A stretch of DNA of 10,532 nt from Bondarzewia mesenterica (Eukaryota; Basidiomycota; Agaricomycetes; Russulales; Bondarzewiaceae). Location of the stretch: NCBI GenBank assembly GCA_004802705.1, contig SGPL01000846.1, forward strand, positions 1 through 10,532. The letters are read 5' to 3'. Shown in pieces: positions 1 to 6,929 of the stretch (positions within the stretch are counted from its first letter, which is position 1; the number at the start of each line of letters is the position of its first letter). The notes under the pieces were generated by a model. That model was not told the DNA's origin. It was given only the letters and a program-made list of their open reading frames with translations, and did no database searches. Both the position numbers and the translations under genes were made by a program.

Positions 1-29
1 TTTTTTTTTTTTTTTTTTTTTCTTCTTTT
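1..29. repeat. Poly-T / T-rich run at window start
   Basis: The first 21 bases are T, followed by CTTCTTTTT. Repeat unit 1 begins directly after it. A shorter T11 run (6532-6542) stands at the same place before repeat unit 2, so the T-run seems to belong to the unit edge. Confidence 0.8.
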
Positions 30-304
30 TCACGATCCTTACCTCTTTGACACACCCAAGAACTGCCTCGCGGCGTGCGGGCTCAATTGGGGGCAGCCAC
101 GAGGGGTAAGAGATGGCTTGCACGCACATGCCAGAATTCGAAGCTCGAGACCTGTGTGAAGCAAGGTACGAGAAGTTTCCGAGGTCAAAGAAACATATGT
201 GGCATTCCGTCAAAATTCTCCTACTCACCGGCCATCCACTGATAGCCTATACTGGACCGACGCCATCTTCCTGAGCTGAGCGCCTATGAGAAGAGATTGT
301 AAGA

Positions 305-312
305 TATATAAA
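305..312 (+). promoter_or_regulatory. TATA box of FHA gene copy 1
   Basis: TATATAAA lies 108 bp before the ATG at 413 and is followed by a pyrimidine-rich stretch (about 340-375) typical of fungal transcription start regions. The same box at the same relative place precedes copy 2. This conservation supports function, but no start site is proven. Confidence 0.6.
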
Positions 313-412
313 TCCTCGAAGATTACTGGTCAAACTTCACCGTTCATCCAGACTCGCTCTTCCTCCCCCGCTACACAAATACCCGACTGTGCCTCAAAGC
401 CGCTGTCAAAAC

Positions 413-1370
413 ATGAACTTTATGTTGAGCAAGACGATTAGCCTCTCGCCAGTAGACGGTAGTGCCCCGTTCTTAACAAAGTACATTGCTCTGAATGGAG
501 GGCCAGCAATCTTGGGCCGGGAGAAAATCGCAGGAAACGGAAGCGCCGCTGCCACAAACGGCCTTTTCCCAATCGTAGGAGACGAATTCACAGACCTCCC
601 CATCAGCATCGTGCATGCGGAGCTCTATGCTGAGAACGGACACGTTCGTTCACATTCTCTGCAGCAGCATTCTGTCTCAGTCCCTCATTCCATATTTTCC
701 AGATATACATAAGAGATTTAGACTCAGTGCATGGTACCTGGGTTGACGGAGAAAAGGTCACGACGGCAAGACCGCTGGACACCGGTTCCATCATTGTAAG
801 TCTTCGCCTGTCTCTCGCCCCAAACAAACTGGCGTGTGAGCAACTCACCTATGTCCTTGACGTCGACAGGAACTTGGCGTACAGGTCGAGCGATCACAAA
901 GCACACCAGCGTCCATACCGGACGACTCATTAAAGCCCATAGTGGCAAAGGTGACACTCGCACGGTGAAATCGCTCTGCTGCGGGCACAGGGCTATCATG
1001 ATTTACTATTTCAATACCCTCCCCCCGAGCACCATCTTTGTTTCGTTGACGGACTCGTTCCATTTTTTGAATCGGATGGATAGGTATTTTGATTTTGTCA
1101 GTCGGACAATGAGCGGGCCCTATTGTGATGCATTTGTCAAAACCAATGTTTTTTTCCTTGATCAGACGAGAGCGCGAGGAGAGCTGTGTGGCCATGAGGA
1201 ACGACAACGACCCGAGAGTTGCAAATGTCCCAGAAAGACAGAGCCATTCATTAGCGACCAAAAGATTAGAGAGAATACATGGAAGCAGACGCATGGCACA
1301 GCCTGATGTAGATCCCATACGGATACACACGCCTGAAGACATATCAGCAGGCGACTTGATGTCCAAGTAG
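413..1370 (+). CDS. FHA-domain protein, copy 1 (spliced; 207 aa model)
   Basis: Proposed exons are 413-643, 703-795, 870-964 and 1166-1370, with introns of 59, 74 and 201 nt. Splice sites are GTTCGT...TTCCAG, GTAAGT...GACAG and GTGAAA...GATCAG. The joined protein has an FHA fold signature: G35-R36, S65-x-x-H68, then D82-L-D-S-V-H-G-T89-W-V-D-G93 and a final ELGVQV strand near 109-114. FHA domains bind phosphothreonine peptides. The long loop between the GR and S-x-x-H motifs (about 28 residues, with NGLFP) recalls the SLMAP/Far10/Vps64-type FHA domain of fungi, but that is an inference. Residues 140-207 are basic with no recognised domain. ATG 413 is chosen because copy 2 has the same start (6930) after the same leader. 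If intron 3 is not spliced, translation ends at TGA 966-968, giving 140 residues that still contain the whole FHA domain. The intron 3 donor is weak, so both forms are possible. Confidence 0.7.
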
Positions 1371-2074
1371 AATACCTGCGCTTCAAAGCATGAGGAAGAC
1401 GCGACGCAACCACCGAGCTGATTCCGGAACCATCGGTGTGCTGAACTGCCTTGTCAACGTCAACACACAAAAAACAGGATACTGATGATTCGGACTCAAA
1501 AACCACGTTGTGATAGAAGTTCGGGCGCAGCTCAAGCGCTCTCTGCATGAACGCCGGACTCCATACCAGACGAGTCTCGGTAAGCCCAGCAAGAGAAGGT
1601 GATCGTCCCAATTGACGGCGTCACCTTGATGATGGCTAAAAGGACGCCTGATAAGAGTCCGGCGCGTCGTTGCTACTGCGCTGCCTTGGGCATGCACGCA
1701 CGGCGTCTGGTCTTTTAAATGCTGCCTCTGTTACAGATGCCCACCTAGATATGCCTTCCTTCTAGACGCCTATTCTTTATTGACGACTTTCTTCGCGTGA
1801 TGCCAGTCACCTTTGGTAGTGAGGTGACTTGGGTGACTAGGACGGTGACGAAGATCGAAGATACAAAACAAATAGCAGAGAAAGTTCGAGCAGCCATAGA
1901 CAACGGGGAGGCAAGGAAACAGAAGCTTGGTATAGCGCACCGCGACTTCGAAAGTGATTCTAACGTCCCAAATGGATGAAGACTGGAAGAGTTCAAGCTT
2001 TTTGAGTCTTCTAAACCCAATATACAATACTTACATACTGTTTGAGTATCCCGAGAGCAAACTGGTTGACACGG
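1371..2074 (+). pseudogene. Decayed 3' exons of the FHA-family gene, unit 1
   Basis: No long clean frame remains, but pieces look like former exons. At 1797-1979 a frame reads TKIEDTKQIAEKVRAAIDNG and then ARKQKLGIAHRDFESD, charged and helix-like. Compared with unit 2 (about 8380-8475), most differences between the copies fall at third codon positions of this plus frame, which points to past coding. Downstream EYPESKLVDT (about 2044-2073) recurs in unit 2. Near 1610-1710 a second frame (MMAKRTPDKSPARR) is also partly shared. A donor-like CTCG|GTAAG at about 1576 is conserved in unit 2 and, as CTCG|GTGAG, in copy 3. Stops and frame breaks separate these pieces. They may be the C-terminal part of the ancestral FHA protein or part of a neighbouring gene carried in the unit. 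Confidence 0.5.
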
Positions 2075-2347
2075 GTAAGTATGTATAACAAACATGCAGA
2101 TGACGAGGACATACCGATGCAGCAGTACAGGAATGAGTGTTTATGAGGGAAAACAGAGACGGCGATTGCAGGAATATGTGCGCCGTTCTTCTGAGCCAAC
2201 GCACGGAGCCAGAGACTGAGTACAGATAGATCAGGGATCAGACTGTTGAAATCCAAATAAAAAAAAAAAAAATACTAGAATGAAGCACATACAGGCAGTT
2301 GACGACAACAGAGGAGGATATGAGTCGAAGGAATGGTTGAACTTGTC
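1960..2347 (-). CDS. Candidate spliced minus-strand exon chain (3' part of unknown gene)
   Basis: On the minus strand four exons can be proposed: 2293-2347, 2115-2242, 2035-2061 and 1960-1982. The introns between them are 50, 53 and 52 nt, with donors GTATGT, GTATGT and GTAAGT and acceptors TTCAACAG, CAACCAG and CTTCCAG. The first exon follows a CCTAAGG branch-like site, T10 and CAG. One frame stays open through all joins, passes IPDLSVLSLWLRALAQKNG and HIPAIAVSVFPHKHSFLYCC, and stops at TAG 1960-1962. No family is recognised. Several strong splice signals at intron-like spacing argue for a real gene, but the link to upstream exons is not in phase, so the model is incomplete. The last two exons lie antisense inside repeat unit 1. 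Confidence 0.35.
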
Positions 2348-2380
2348 CTGAAAAAAAAAATACCTTAGGCTTCGGACCAG

Positions 2381-2882
2381 CTATAAAGACTTAATGCGAT
2401 TTTTTCTCCGTTTATCATGTGAGGGAGCGTAGAAAGCGAGCAGCAAAGGCGAAAGTGTGAGGTAGTCTGCAAGAGACGAAAGGGGGGAAATGAGCGAAGT
2501 GAGTGCCCTGTTGAAAACAGGAAAATTGCCAATCAGATCTATTGAGGTACATATGTGTGCTCGTTCAGATTCGAGACAGGAGCAAAAAGGAGGGAAATTT
2601 TTACCAGGTCTCAAGTTGCTTTGGAGGTGAAGGGCGCATCGAAGGAGAACTTGTTAGTCGTTTGACATCGTTGTTCAACTGCATCGATCTAGTTTGGTAA
2701 AGTGGTACGCGATGTTGGTATATGCGCGTCATGGCCATTCTTTGCACGTCTGACTCTTTCTTGAGGAGCACTGAGGTGTTTGTCAGCGTGAACATGGCGA
2801 AAATTGGATCCAGAGGCAGGTGAACTTACCATTGTTATTGAGATAGAATCTGAGGCTGGCGCGTGCATTTGTCGAGCAGTAT
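2381..2882 (-). CDS. Candidate spliced minus-strand exons (unknown protein, 5' end unresolved)
   Basis: Proposed minus-strand exons are about 2830-2882, 2605-2770 and 2381-2507, joined by introns of 59 nt (GTAAGT...CTCAG) and 97 nt (GTAAAA...TTCAACAG). Both junctions keep one frame, with phases 1 and 2. The product contains ARASLRFYLNNN, then VLLKKESDVQRMAMTRIYQH, PSMRPSPPKQLETW across the second junction, and SLADYLTLSPLLLAFYAP, a hydrophobic stretch, before a basic tail and TAG at 2381-2383. I do not recognise the protein and cannot find its start codon; an in-frame TAA just upstream of 2882 implies another intron there. It may belong to the same transcript as the exons at 1960-2347, but I could not find an in-phase join. 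Confidence 0.35.
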
Positions 2883-3311
2883 CTGACGGAGCCTTAGACC
2901 TAATCATCGTGCTCAGGGAAGGGGAATTAGTCAAGAAAGAAACCCTTGAGGAATCGATGAAAGCGAGTGAAAGCGAGTAATCTATCCTCCAGAGTGTGGC
3001 AGCAGCAAGCCATGGACGTGTTCATGGACTATACCACAGCTGTTGAATGTAACGGGGCCTAAGACGCAATCCGACGAATTAAGCGAGATCACGGCGAATA
3101 GGTAAATCAGGCAGATGGATTTGAAAACAGAGCGACGCGACAATGCATCCGAGAGTATGAAAGCGCGACAAAGAAAAAGATGTACATCCGTGACCAGGGT
3201 ATTCATGAAGAAACTGACAATGTTGATATGATGAGAGACCCTAGGAATATCATCAGCGCGTCATCTCAGTCAGCAAGAACTAACATTTGGGAGCCAAGCG
3301 TATGTACCAGG
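2883..3311. other. Intergenic or unresolved stretch
   Basis: About 430 bases between the candidate minus-strand exons and the hypothetical gene at 3312-3914. A minus-strand open stretch at 2982-3206 has a hydrophobic segment (FKSICLIYLFAVISL) and follows an acceptor-like TTGTCAG, so it might hold further 5' exons of the gene downstream. No confident start, splice chain or known motif is visible. It also contains the 3' flank of the 3312-3914 gene. Confidence 0.4.
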
Positions 3312-3914
3312 CTAGGTATGCTGTGACGCTTGGAATCTGTCCCAATACCACTTTGCCTCTATCTCAATCCCCAATTCCTTCTTAATGATTTCGATTACCT
3401 CCTTCTCATCATCCGGCAAAAGGTGGTCCTCTTCCATGGTATAATTCGAATATAGCGCAATCATCCCTTGAAGACTAGGCCCAAAGGGTAATTTGAAGTA
3501 CAACTTGGCATCGCAGCAATACTCCAGATAGTCTAGGACAGCAGGGATAGTATCGACGGGATTAATCTCGTTGGGGTATCGATCAAGGTAGTAGACGAGG
3601 TTGTGAGCTTTAGCGTAGGGGACGATGTGCTCCTCATAATTGAAAGGAAGGCCGAAGTAGAGCTTAGGCGCTTTGGGGTTCAGCTTGACGTTAAAGTCAT
3701 CGGGGAGTTGGGACATTGGGGCTTTTTTTTTTTGCTCTCTCCATATATTCCTGAGAAAAATCAGGAATATGGAAGAAGAGAAATGAGAATGACGAACCTG
3801 GTGGCGTGCCTCTCTGGCGAGAGGGGTTACTTGATAGCCCGTGTACGGGTTGCGGATTGGTTTCCCCTCAGAATCGAGTTCGAAGTCGAGAGTGGGATGA
3901 TTCATGGGTGGCAT
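3312..3914 (-). CDS. Hypothetical protein, one intron, homopolymer frameshift
   Basis: The first ATG is 3912-3914. Exon 1 (3798-3914) encodes 39 residues, including TLDFELDSEGKPIRNPYTGY and ending in EARHQ. A 47-nt intron (3751-3797) has donor CAG|GTTCGT, branch-like CCTGAT and acceptor TTTTCTCAG. Exon 2 (3312-3750) begins EYMERAKKK and continues to APMSQLPDDFNVKLNPKAPK and an acidic C-terminal half ending in KWYWDRFQASQHT. As written, the A11 run (3723-3733 on the plus strand as T11) has one base too many for exon 2 to stay in frame. With A10 the spliced product would be 184 aa. If the intron is retained, the sequence as given is open for 200 aa. Codons after the run are clean for 134 residues from an internal ATG at 3714-3716. 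It is soluble, rich in Tyr and Leu, with no signal peptide or known motif. I do not recognise the family. Confidence 0.75.
   Translation of the reverse strand: MPPMNHPTLDFELDSEGKPIRNPYTGYQVTPLAREARHQVRHSHFSSSIFLIFLRNIWREQKKKAPMSQLPDDFNVKLNPKAPKLYFGLPFNYEEHIVPYAKAHNLVYYLDRYPNEINPVDTIPAVLDYLEYCCDAKLYFKLPFGPSLQGMIALYSNYTMEEDHLLPDDEKEVIEIIKKELGIEIEAKWYWDRFQASQHT
3745..3770 (-). other. Hairpin spanning branch site and 3' splice site
   Basis: ATATTCCTGA and TCAGGAATAT form a perfect 10-bp inverted repeat with a 6-nt loop. In the minus-strand transcript one arm holds the likely branch site (CCUGAU) and the other holds the acceptor (UCAG|GAAUAU) of the 47-nt intron. Confidence 0.7.
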
Positions 3915-4316
3915 GATGTACTGAGTACTATGGTCAACGGCGCACACGTTGAGGGAGGTTGAGAGTTGGATGGACGATTAGGATGGCTTGAAGCAGACTG
4001 GTAAGTTAACTAAGTAGCCGCGAATCGGTCATGTGATAAAGAAGTTGGCCACGAAGTTATCCTCAGGAGTCTGTGGCCACTTCTCTGACTGCAGCGTGTC
4101 AGACTTCTGGCTCTGTGCCGATGGCAAGTATCATTCTGGAACAGCCTTTCTGGAACATGATTATCGGTGGCTTGTTATTGCTTCCGGCAAATTGGTTTTA
4201 AAGCCCTCGAGGTTGGTGAGCCTTCAGTGCAATCTTCCTCTTCTGCTCTTCCTTGCAAGAGAATCGTCTTTCAAACCTGTCGACAACGGTGGAAACCTTG
4301 CATTGGTCTGCTAGCT
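3915..4316. promoter_or_regulatory. Divergent intergenic region (likely shared promoter)
   Basis: About 400 bp separate the start codons of the minus-strand hypothetical gene (3914) and the plus-strand gene (4317), so both promoters must lie here. No TATA box or operator repeat stands out. Short open frames occur on the plus strand (for example 4167-4316, in frame with the ATG at 4317), but none has coding character that I can defend, so I treat them as leader sequence. Confidence 0.5.
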
Positions 4317-5716
4317 ATGGCCGACCATTCTTCTAATAATTCCGTATTTGATCAGGCATTTCAAAATGTCGATGTACGTGCTTATTTCCCCGAATTCGGA
4401 ACTGTATTTACCGAGATTTACCGACCGTGTGGGCAAGATGGTTGTCATAGATCGCAAAAACTTTTTCAATCGTATTGAAAAACCTCGTCTCTCATGCTGC
4501 AAGCAAAAAGAACGTTGAGGCCCTGTTGTATGCAATGTACTGTCACACTCTGACGACGTACTGCGAGTCGTCGGTGTCTCTGGATCCATTGGCACGCTTC
4601 GGGTCCCATCTTCAAACCCCCTTTACTCGCAGGCTACTCATGCAGTTTAATGATTCGGAAAACCGGATTCCCGACTTCACGGCGTTGATTACTTGGTATC
4701 AGACGTGCAAAATGGAGCATCCTCTCTACAGGCAGCCTCTTCTTGCATTCTGGTGGGAGATAAAACCCCTGGACACCGAAAAGGAATGGGATGGCGGCAT
4801 TGCGAGACATGAAGCTGGAGTGGTTGCATCGCAGCATATTGAACAGGTCAACGAGCAAGCTCAGTTTGCTTTCGCCCAGTACGGTCAGGGCCCCAAATTC
4901 ACATTTATTTTCGTCGGACTATGGTTCACGTTGATGAAATACGAGATATCGCCCATATCACCTCCAGTCAAACGTCGAAGATATGTTAAAGATGGGCAGC
5001 CCCCGAAGTATGGCCGGAAGGTTAGAAGGCAGAAGTTCGACCACAAGGACTCCGGTATGTCGAACCAGGTTAATCAGCCGTCCGGTTCAAGGCAAACGTT
5101 GAGTGGGAATAGTGGCGACTTGTCTTCGGACGATGATCTCCTTGGTGCGCCCCACCCTAGTGTCATCTACCACAACCAGCCGGTGCTGCGCTTCGATCGC
5201 CAGGGATTCCATCCGCTCTTCCTGAAGGCCTTGGACGAGGTTATGTCATTGTACAAGGGCATAATTTCGTTTCAGCCCTCTTTTTTCAATGTGCCCCCTG
5301 GAGACCACCAAGTCTCTCCGTCTTCTAAGGCGAGTACTTCTTGTGTTCGGGCTTTCTTCCACATACGAAGTTCACCTTATATATTGCAGATTGCCACAAG
5401 TAACTTCGAGGTTGCCATGGTTGAGAAATTAGACCTGCGCAAAGCGACTGTCAAGGAAGACTTAAAAGACGACCCCGATTCTCTTCCCTCGCCGCCCGAC
5501 AAGGGCTCTCCCTACGTCCCGCGCACTCGGCTGCTTGGAAAAGAGCTCGGCGCCCCTCGCATGACACGCGCAGTTTCGCGTGCCGCATTAAATGCTCCAG
5601 AGACTAACCATTCGTCGTCGAGGCGTCCAGATCCGCCATCACCGTCGCCCGCCCCGCGTTCCAATCCTAATCTCAAGGGCAAGGGGAAGCGCAATCCCCA
5701 AGATAGAGACGACTAA
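4317..5716 (+). CDS. PD-(D/E)XK-like hypothetical protein, likely nuclear (420-440 aa)
   Basis: Exons are 4317-4373, 4451-5329 and 5390-5716, or 4451-5716 uninterrupted. Intron 1 (4374-4450, 77 nt, GTACGT...CATAG) joins MADHSSNNSVFDQAFQNVD to IAKTFSIVLKNLV in phase 0. Intron 2 (5330-5389, 60 nt) would be GC-AG and in frame, so the protein has 420 or 440 residues. Seen: IPDF (P93, D94), then FWWEIKP (E122, K124) and QVNEQAQFAFAQY (Q151, Q155, Y163). The order P-D, E-x-K, Q...Y matches the catalytic layout of PD-(D/E)XK phosphodiesterases; this is inference, not a family assignment. Next come basic clusters (KRRRY near 193, GRKVRRQK) like a nuclear localisation signal, an acidic SSDDD patch, a second hydrophobic region (HPSVIYHNQPVLRFDRQGFH) and a Ser/Pro-rich basic tail. 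ATG 4317 sits in good context (GCTATGG). Alternatives are a structural or transposon-derived orphan protein. Confidence 0.7.
5330..5389 (+). other. Putative GC-AG intron, multiple of three
   Basis: AAG|GCGAGT starts and TATATTGCAG|ATT ends a 60-nt, T-rich segment with a TTCAC branch-like site inside the long coding frame. Its 20 codons (ASTSCVRAFF...) are open, so retention would simply add 20 residues. GC-AG is the known minor splice class. The alternative is plain coding sequence. Confidence 0.45.
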
Positions 5717-5809
5717 TCGGATTTGGAGTGCTTGGTACGTCGTATATATATTTTAATCACCCAATTGGCAATCGGAGATGTTTGATATCGCTTTCTGGAG
5801 GGCTCACTT
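5717..5809 (+). other. 3' flank of the PD-(D/E)XK-like gene
   Basis: This short AT-rich stretch holds GTACGT at about 5735 and TATATATATTTTAATC, which could be a 3'-end or splicing signal. No hairpin terminator is expected in a eukaryote and none is seen. Confidence 0.3.
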
Positions 5810-5971
5810 ATGCGTGACATTCACCCAGCGTCGCATCTTTTACTCGCCTGGAGCGAAGGACTTAAAGCCGAGTCAGATAAAATCAAGGAGTTACAGCGCA
5901 TGATGGACTTCTTATTGAATGGGTACATCCTAGCTGCAGTGTCAGTCGTTAAAGATGCTTTTCAAAACTGA
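5810..5971 (+). CDS. Small 53-aa ORF, possibly a separate gene or extra exon
   Basis: From ATG 5810 a frame runs to TGA 5969-5971 (53 codons). It starts MRDIHPASHLLLAWSEGLKA, continues through a charged helix (ESDKIKELQRMM) and ends in LAAVSVVKDAFQN. The heptad-like pattern of hydrophobic and charged residues resembles a real amphipathic or coiled-coil helix. It starts 94 bp after the stop of the preceding gene in the same direction, so it may be an alternative 3' exon; a GTACGT at about 5735 could be the donor. No family is recognised. A minus-strand splice pair overlaps its end (see rejected items). Confidence 0.3.
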   Translation: MRDIHPASHLLLAWSEGLKAESDKIKELQRMMDFLLNGYILAAVSVVKDAFQN

Positions 5972-6292
5972 GGAGAGGATGTCAGAAATGTAGTACGAGC
6001 TAGACAATGTTATTTTGCATTTCACTGCCCCATCTCGCGCGCTTTCCTTTCTGGCCGCCTTTGCAAGATTTGGAAGAATGAGATTCACACAGCGCCGCGC
6101 GCACCCGCGACAACTAACTCGGATACTCAAACGAAGGACCGCTGAAGACTTACCAATACCATCCACCGAGCTGCCATTGCATCTGACTGCCTCCATCTTC
6201 GGCTCCAGCTTGCCCAACGCTATGCATGAACAAAGACTGCAGCGATCACGATCACCCATCGTCGGCCAATCGTCCCGTTCTCTTACGCGTGA
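5972..6292. other. Unassigned stretch
   Basis: Both strands hold open frames (plus 6015-6572, minus 5942-6310), and neither shows motifs or convincing composition. The plus frame is very rich in Arg and Ser with no domain. I see no RNA gene or repeat here. Confidence 0.35.
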
Positions 6293-6544
6293 GGTCCGAC
6301 TTTTGACCATGCCGCCCTCCCGCCATCTGTTACGCGACGGCGAATATGGGCCATCGGAGCCTTCGTTGCCTTTGTATTCCTGTACGGAACAGTTCCGCCA
6401 GCTATCCCATCTTTCACATTTTATCGCTCATCTTCGATCTCGATGCCATCGCATAGTTTGGCGACCAATTGTCGCTGCACAAGCTCGGCGCGAGTTAGGC
6501 AAGAGCACGTCTATGGCATCCAGACTGAGCGTTTTTTTTTTTAA
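6293..6544 (+). pseudogene. Possible membrane-anchored protein fragment cut at repeat boundary
   Basis: In this frame, after a TGA at 6290-6292, codons stay open to TAA 6542-6544. The translation has a basic flank (TRRR), then IWAIGAFVAFVFLYGTVPP and a Ser-rich stretch, the pattern of a type II signal anchor (basic cytoplasmic tail, one hydrophobic helix, Ser/Pro-rich stem). There is no ATG in frame; a frameshift from the overlapping frame that starts at 6225 (MHEQRLQRSRSPIV) would supply one. The frame ends where repeat unit 2 begins, so a gene may have been truncated by the duplication. Chance openness over 84 codons cannot be excluded. Confidence 0.25.
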
Positions 6545-6825
6545 CGATCCTTCAAGTTATTTACCTCTTTGACACATGCAAGAACTGCCTCGCGGAGCGC
6601 GGGCTCAATTGGGGGCAGCCACGAGGGGTGGTAGGTGGCTTGCACGCACATGCCAGAATTCGAAGCTCGAGGCCTAGCGAAACGAGGTATGAGAAGTCTC
6701 CGAGGTCAGAGCAACATACGTGGCGTGCCGTCAAAATTCTTCTGCTTACCGGCCATCCATTGATAACCTACACTGGATCGACGCCATCTTCCTGAGCTGA
6801 GCACCTATAAGAAGAGATCATAAGA

Positions 6826-6833
6826 TATATAAA
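6826..6833 (+). promoter_or_regulatory. TATA box of FHA gene copy 2
   Basis: TATATAAA lies 104 bp before the ATG at 6930, in the same context (AAGATATATAAA, then CCTCGAAGAT) as in copy 1, so the core promoter was duplicated with the gene. Confidence 0.6.
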
Positions 6834-6929
6834 GCCTCGAAGATCACTGGTCAAACTTCACCGTCCATCCAGACTTACTCTTCCTCCCCGCCACACATAC
6901 CCGACTGTGCCTCAAAGCCGCTGTAAAAA

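Larger units (their letters stand above)
30..2070 (+). repeat. Repeat unit 1 (FHA-gene duplication, copy 1)
   Basis: Colinear with 6532-8555. The similarity starts just after a poly-T run (ACGATCCTT, then CCTCTTTGACACA) and continues through promoter, exons, introns and 3' remnants to about 2070 (GAGTATCCCGAGAGCAAACTGG here, GAGTATCCGGAGAGCAAGCTGG at about 8533-8554). By eye, roughly nine bases in ten match over the 5' part, with diverged patches and indels further on. Unit 1 has about 85 bp (about 1720-1804) that unit 2 lacks, and lacks about 70 bp present in unit 2 (about 7856-7925). Beyond 2070 the sequences are unrelated. Confidence 0.9.

Noticed and set aside
845..1697. Minus-strand ORFs of 173, 149 and 104 codons antisense to FHA copy 1
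   Set aside because: They are antisense to the FHA exons, whose splice sites and domain residues are conserved in copy 2; the minus frames are Cys/Ser-rich with no motif.
3603..3962. 119-codon plus-strand ORF
   Set aside because: It is antisense to the better-supported minus-strand hypothetical gene and includes that gene's intron and start region.
5942..6310. Minus-strand frame with a GTAAGT...CTCAG intron (5968-6153, 186 nt) and a 122-codon ORF
   Set aside because: The donor and acceptor look good, but the frame is open both with and without splicing, the peptide is a Ser/Arg/Cys-rich mix without motif, and it overlaps a plus-strand ORF with better helix character. The evidence is too weak to call.
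6015..6572. 185-codon plus-strand ORF
   Set aside because: It is Arg/Ser/Leu-rich without any domain, it runs past the repeat boundary into the non-coding start of unit 2, and a different frame (6293-6544) holds the only plausible membrane segment.
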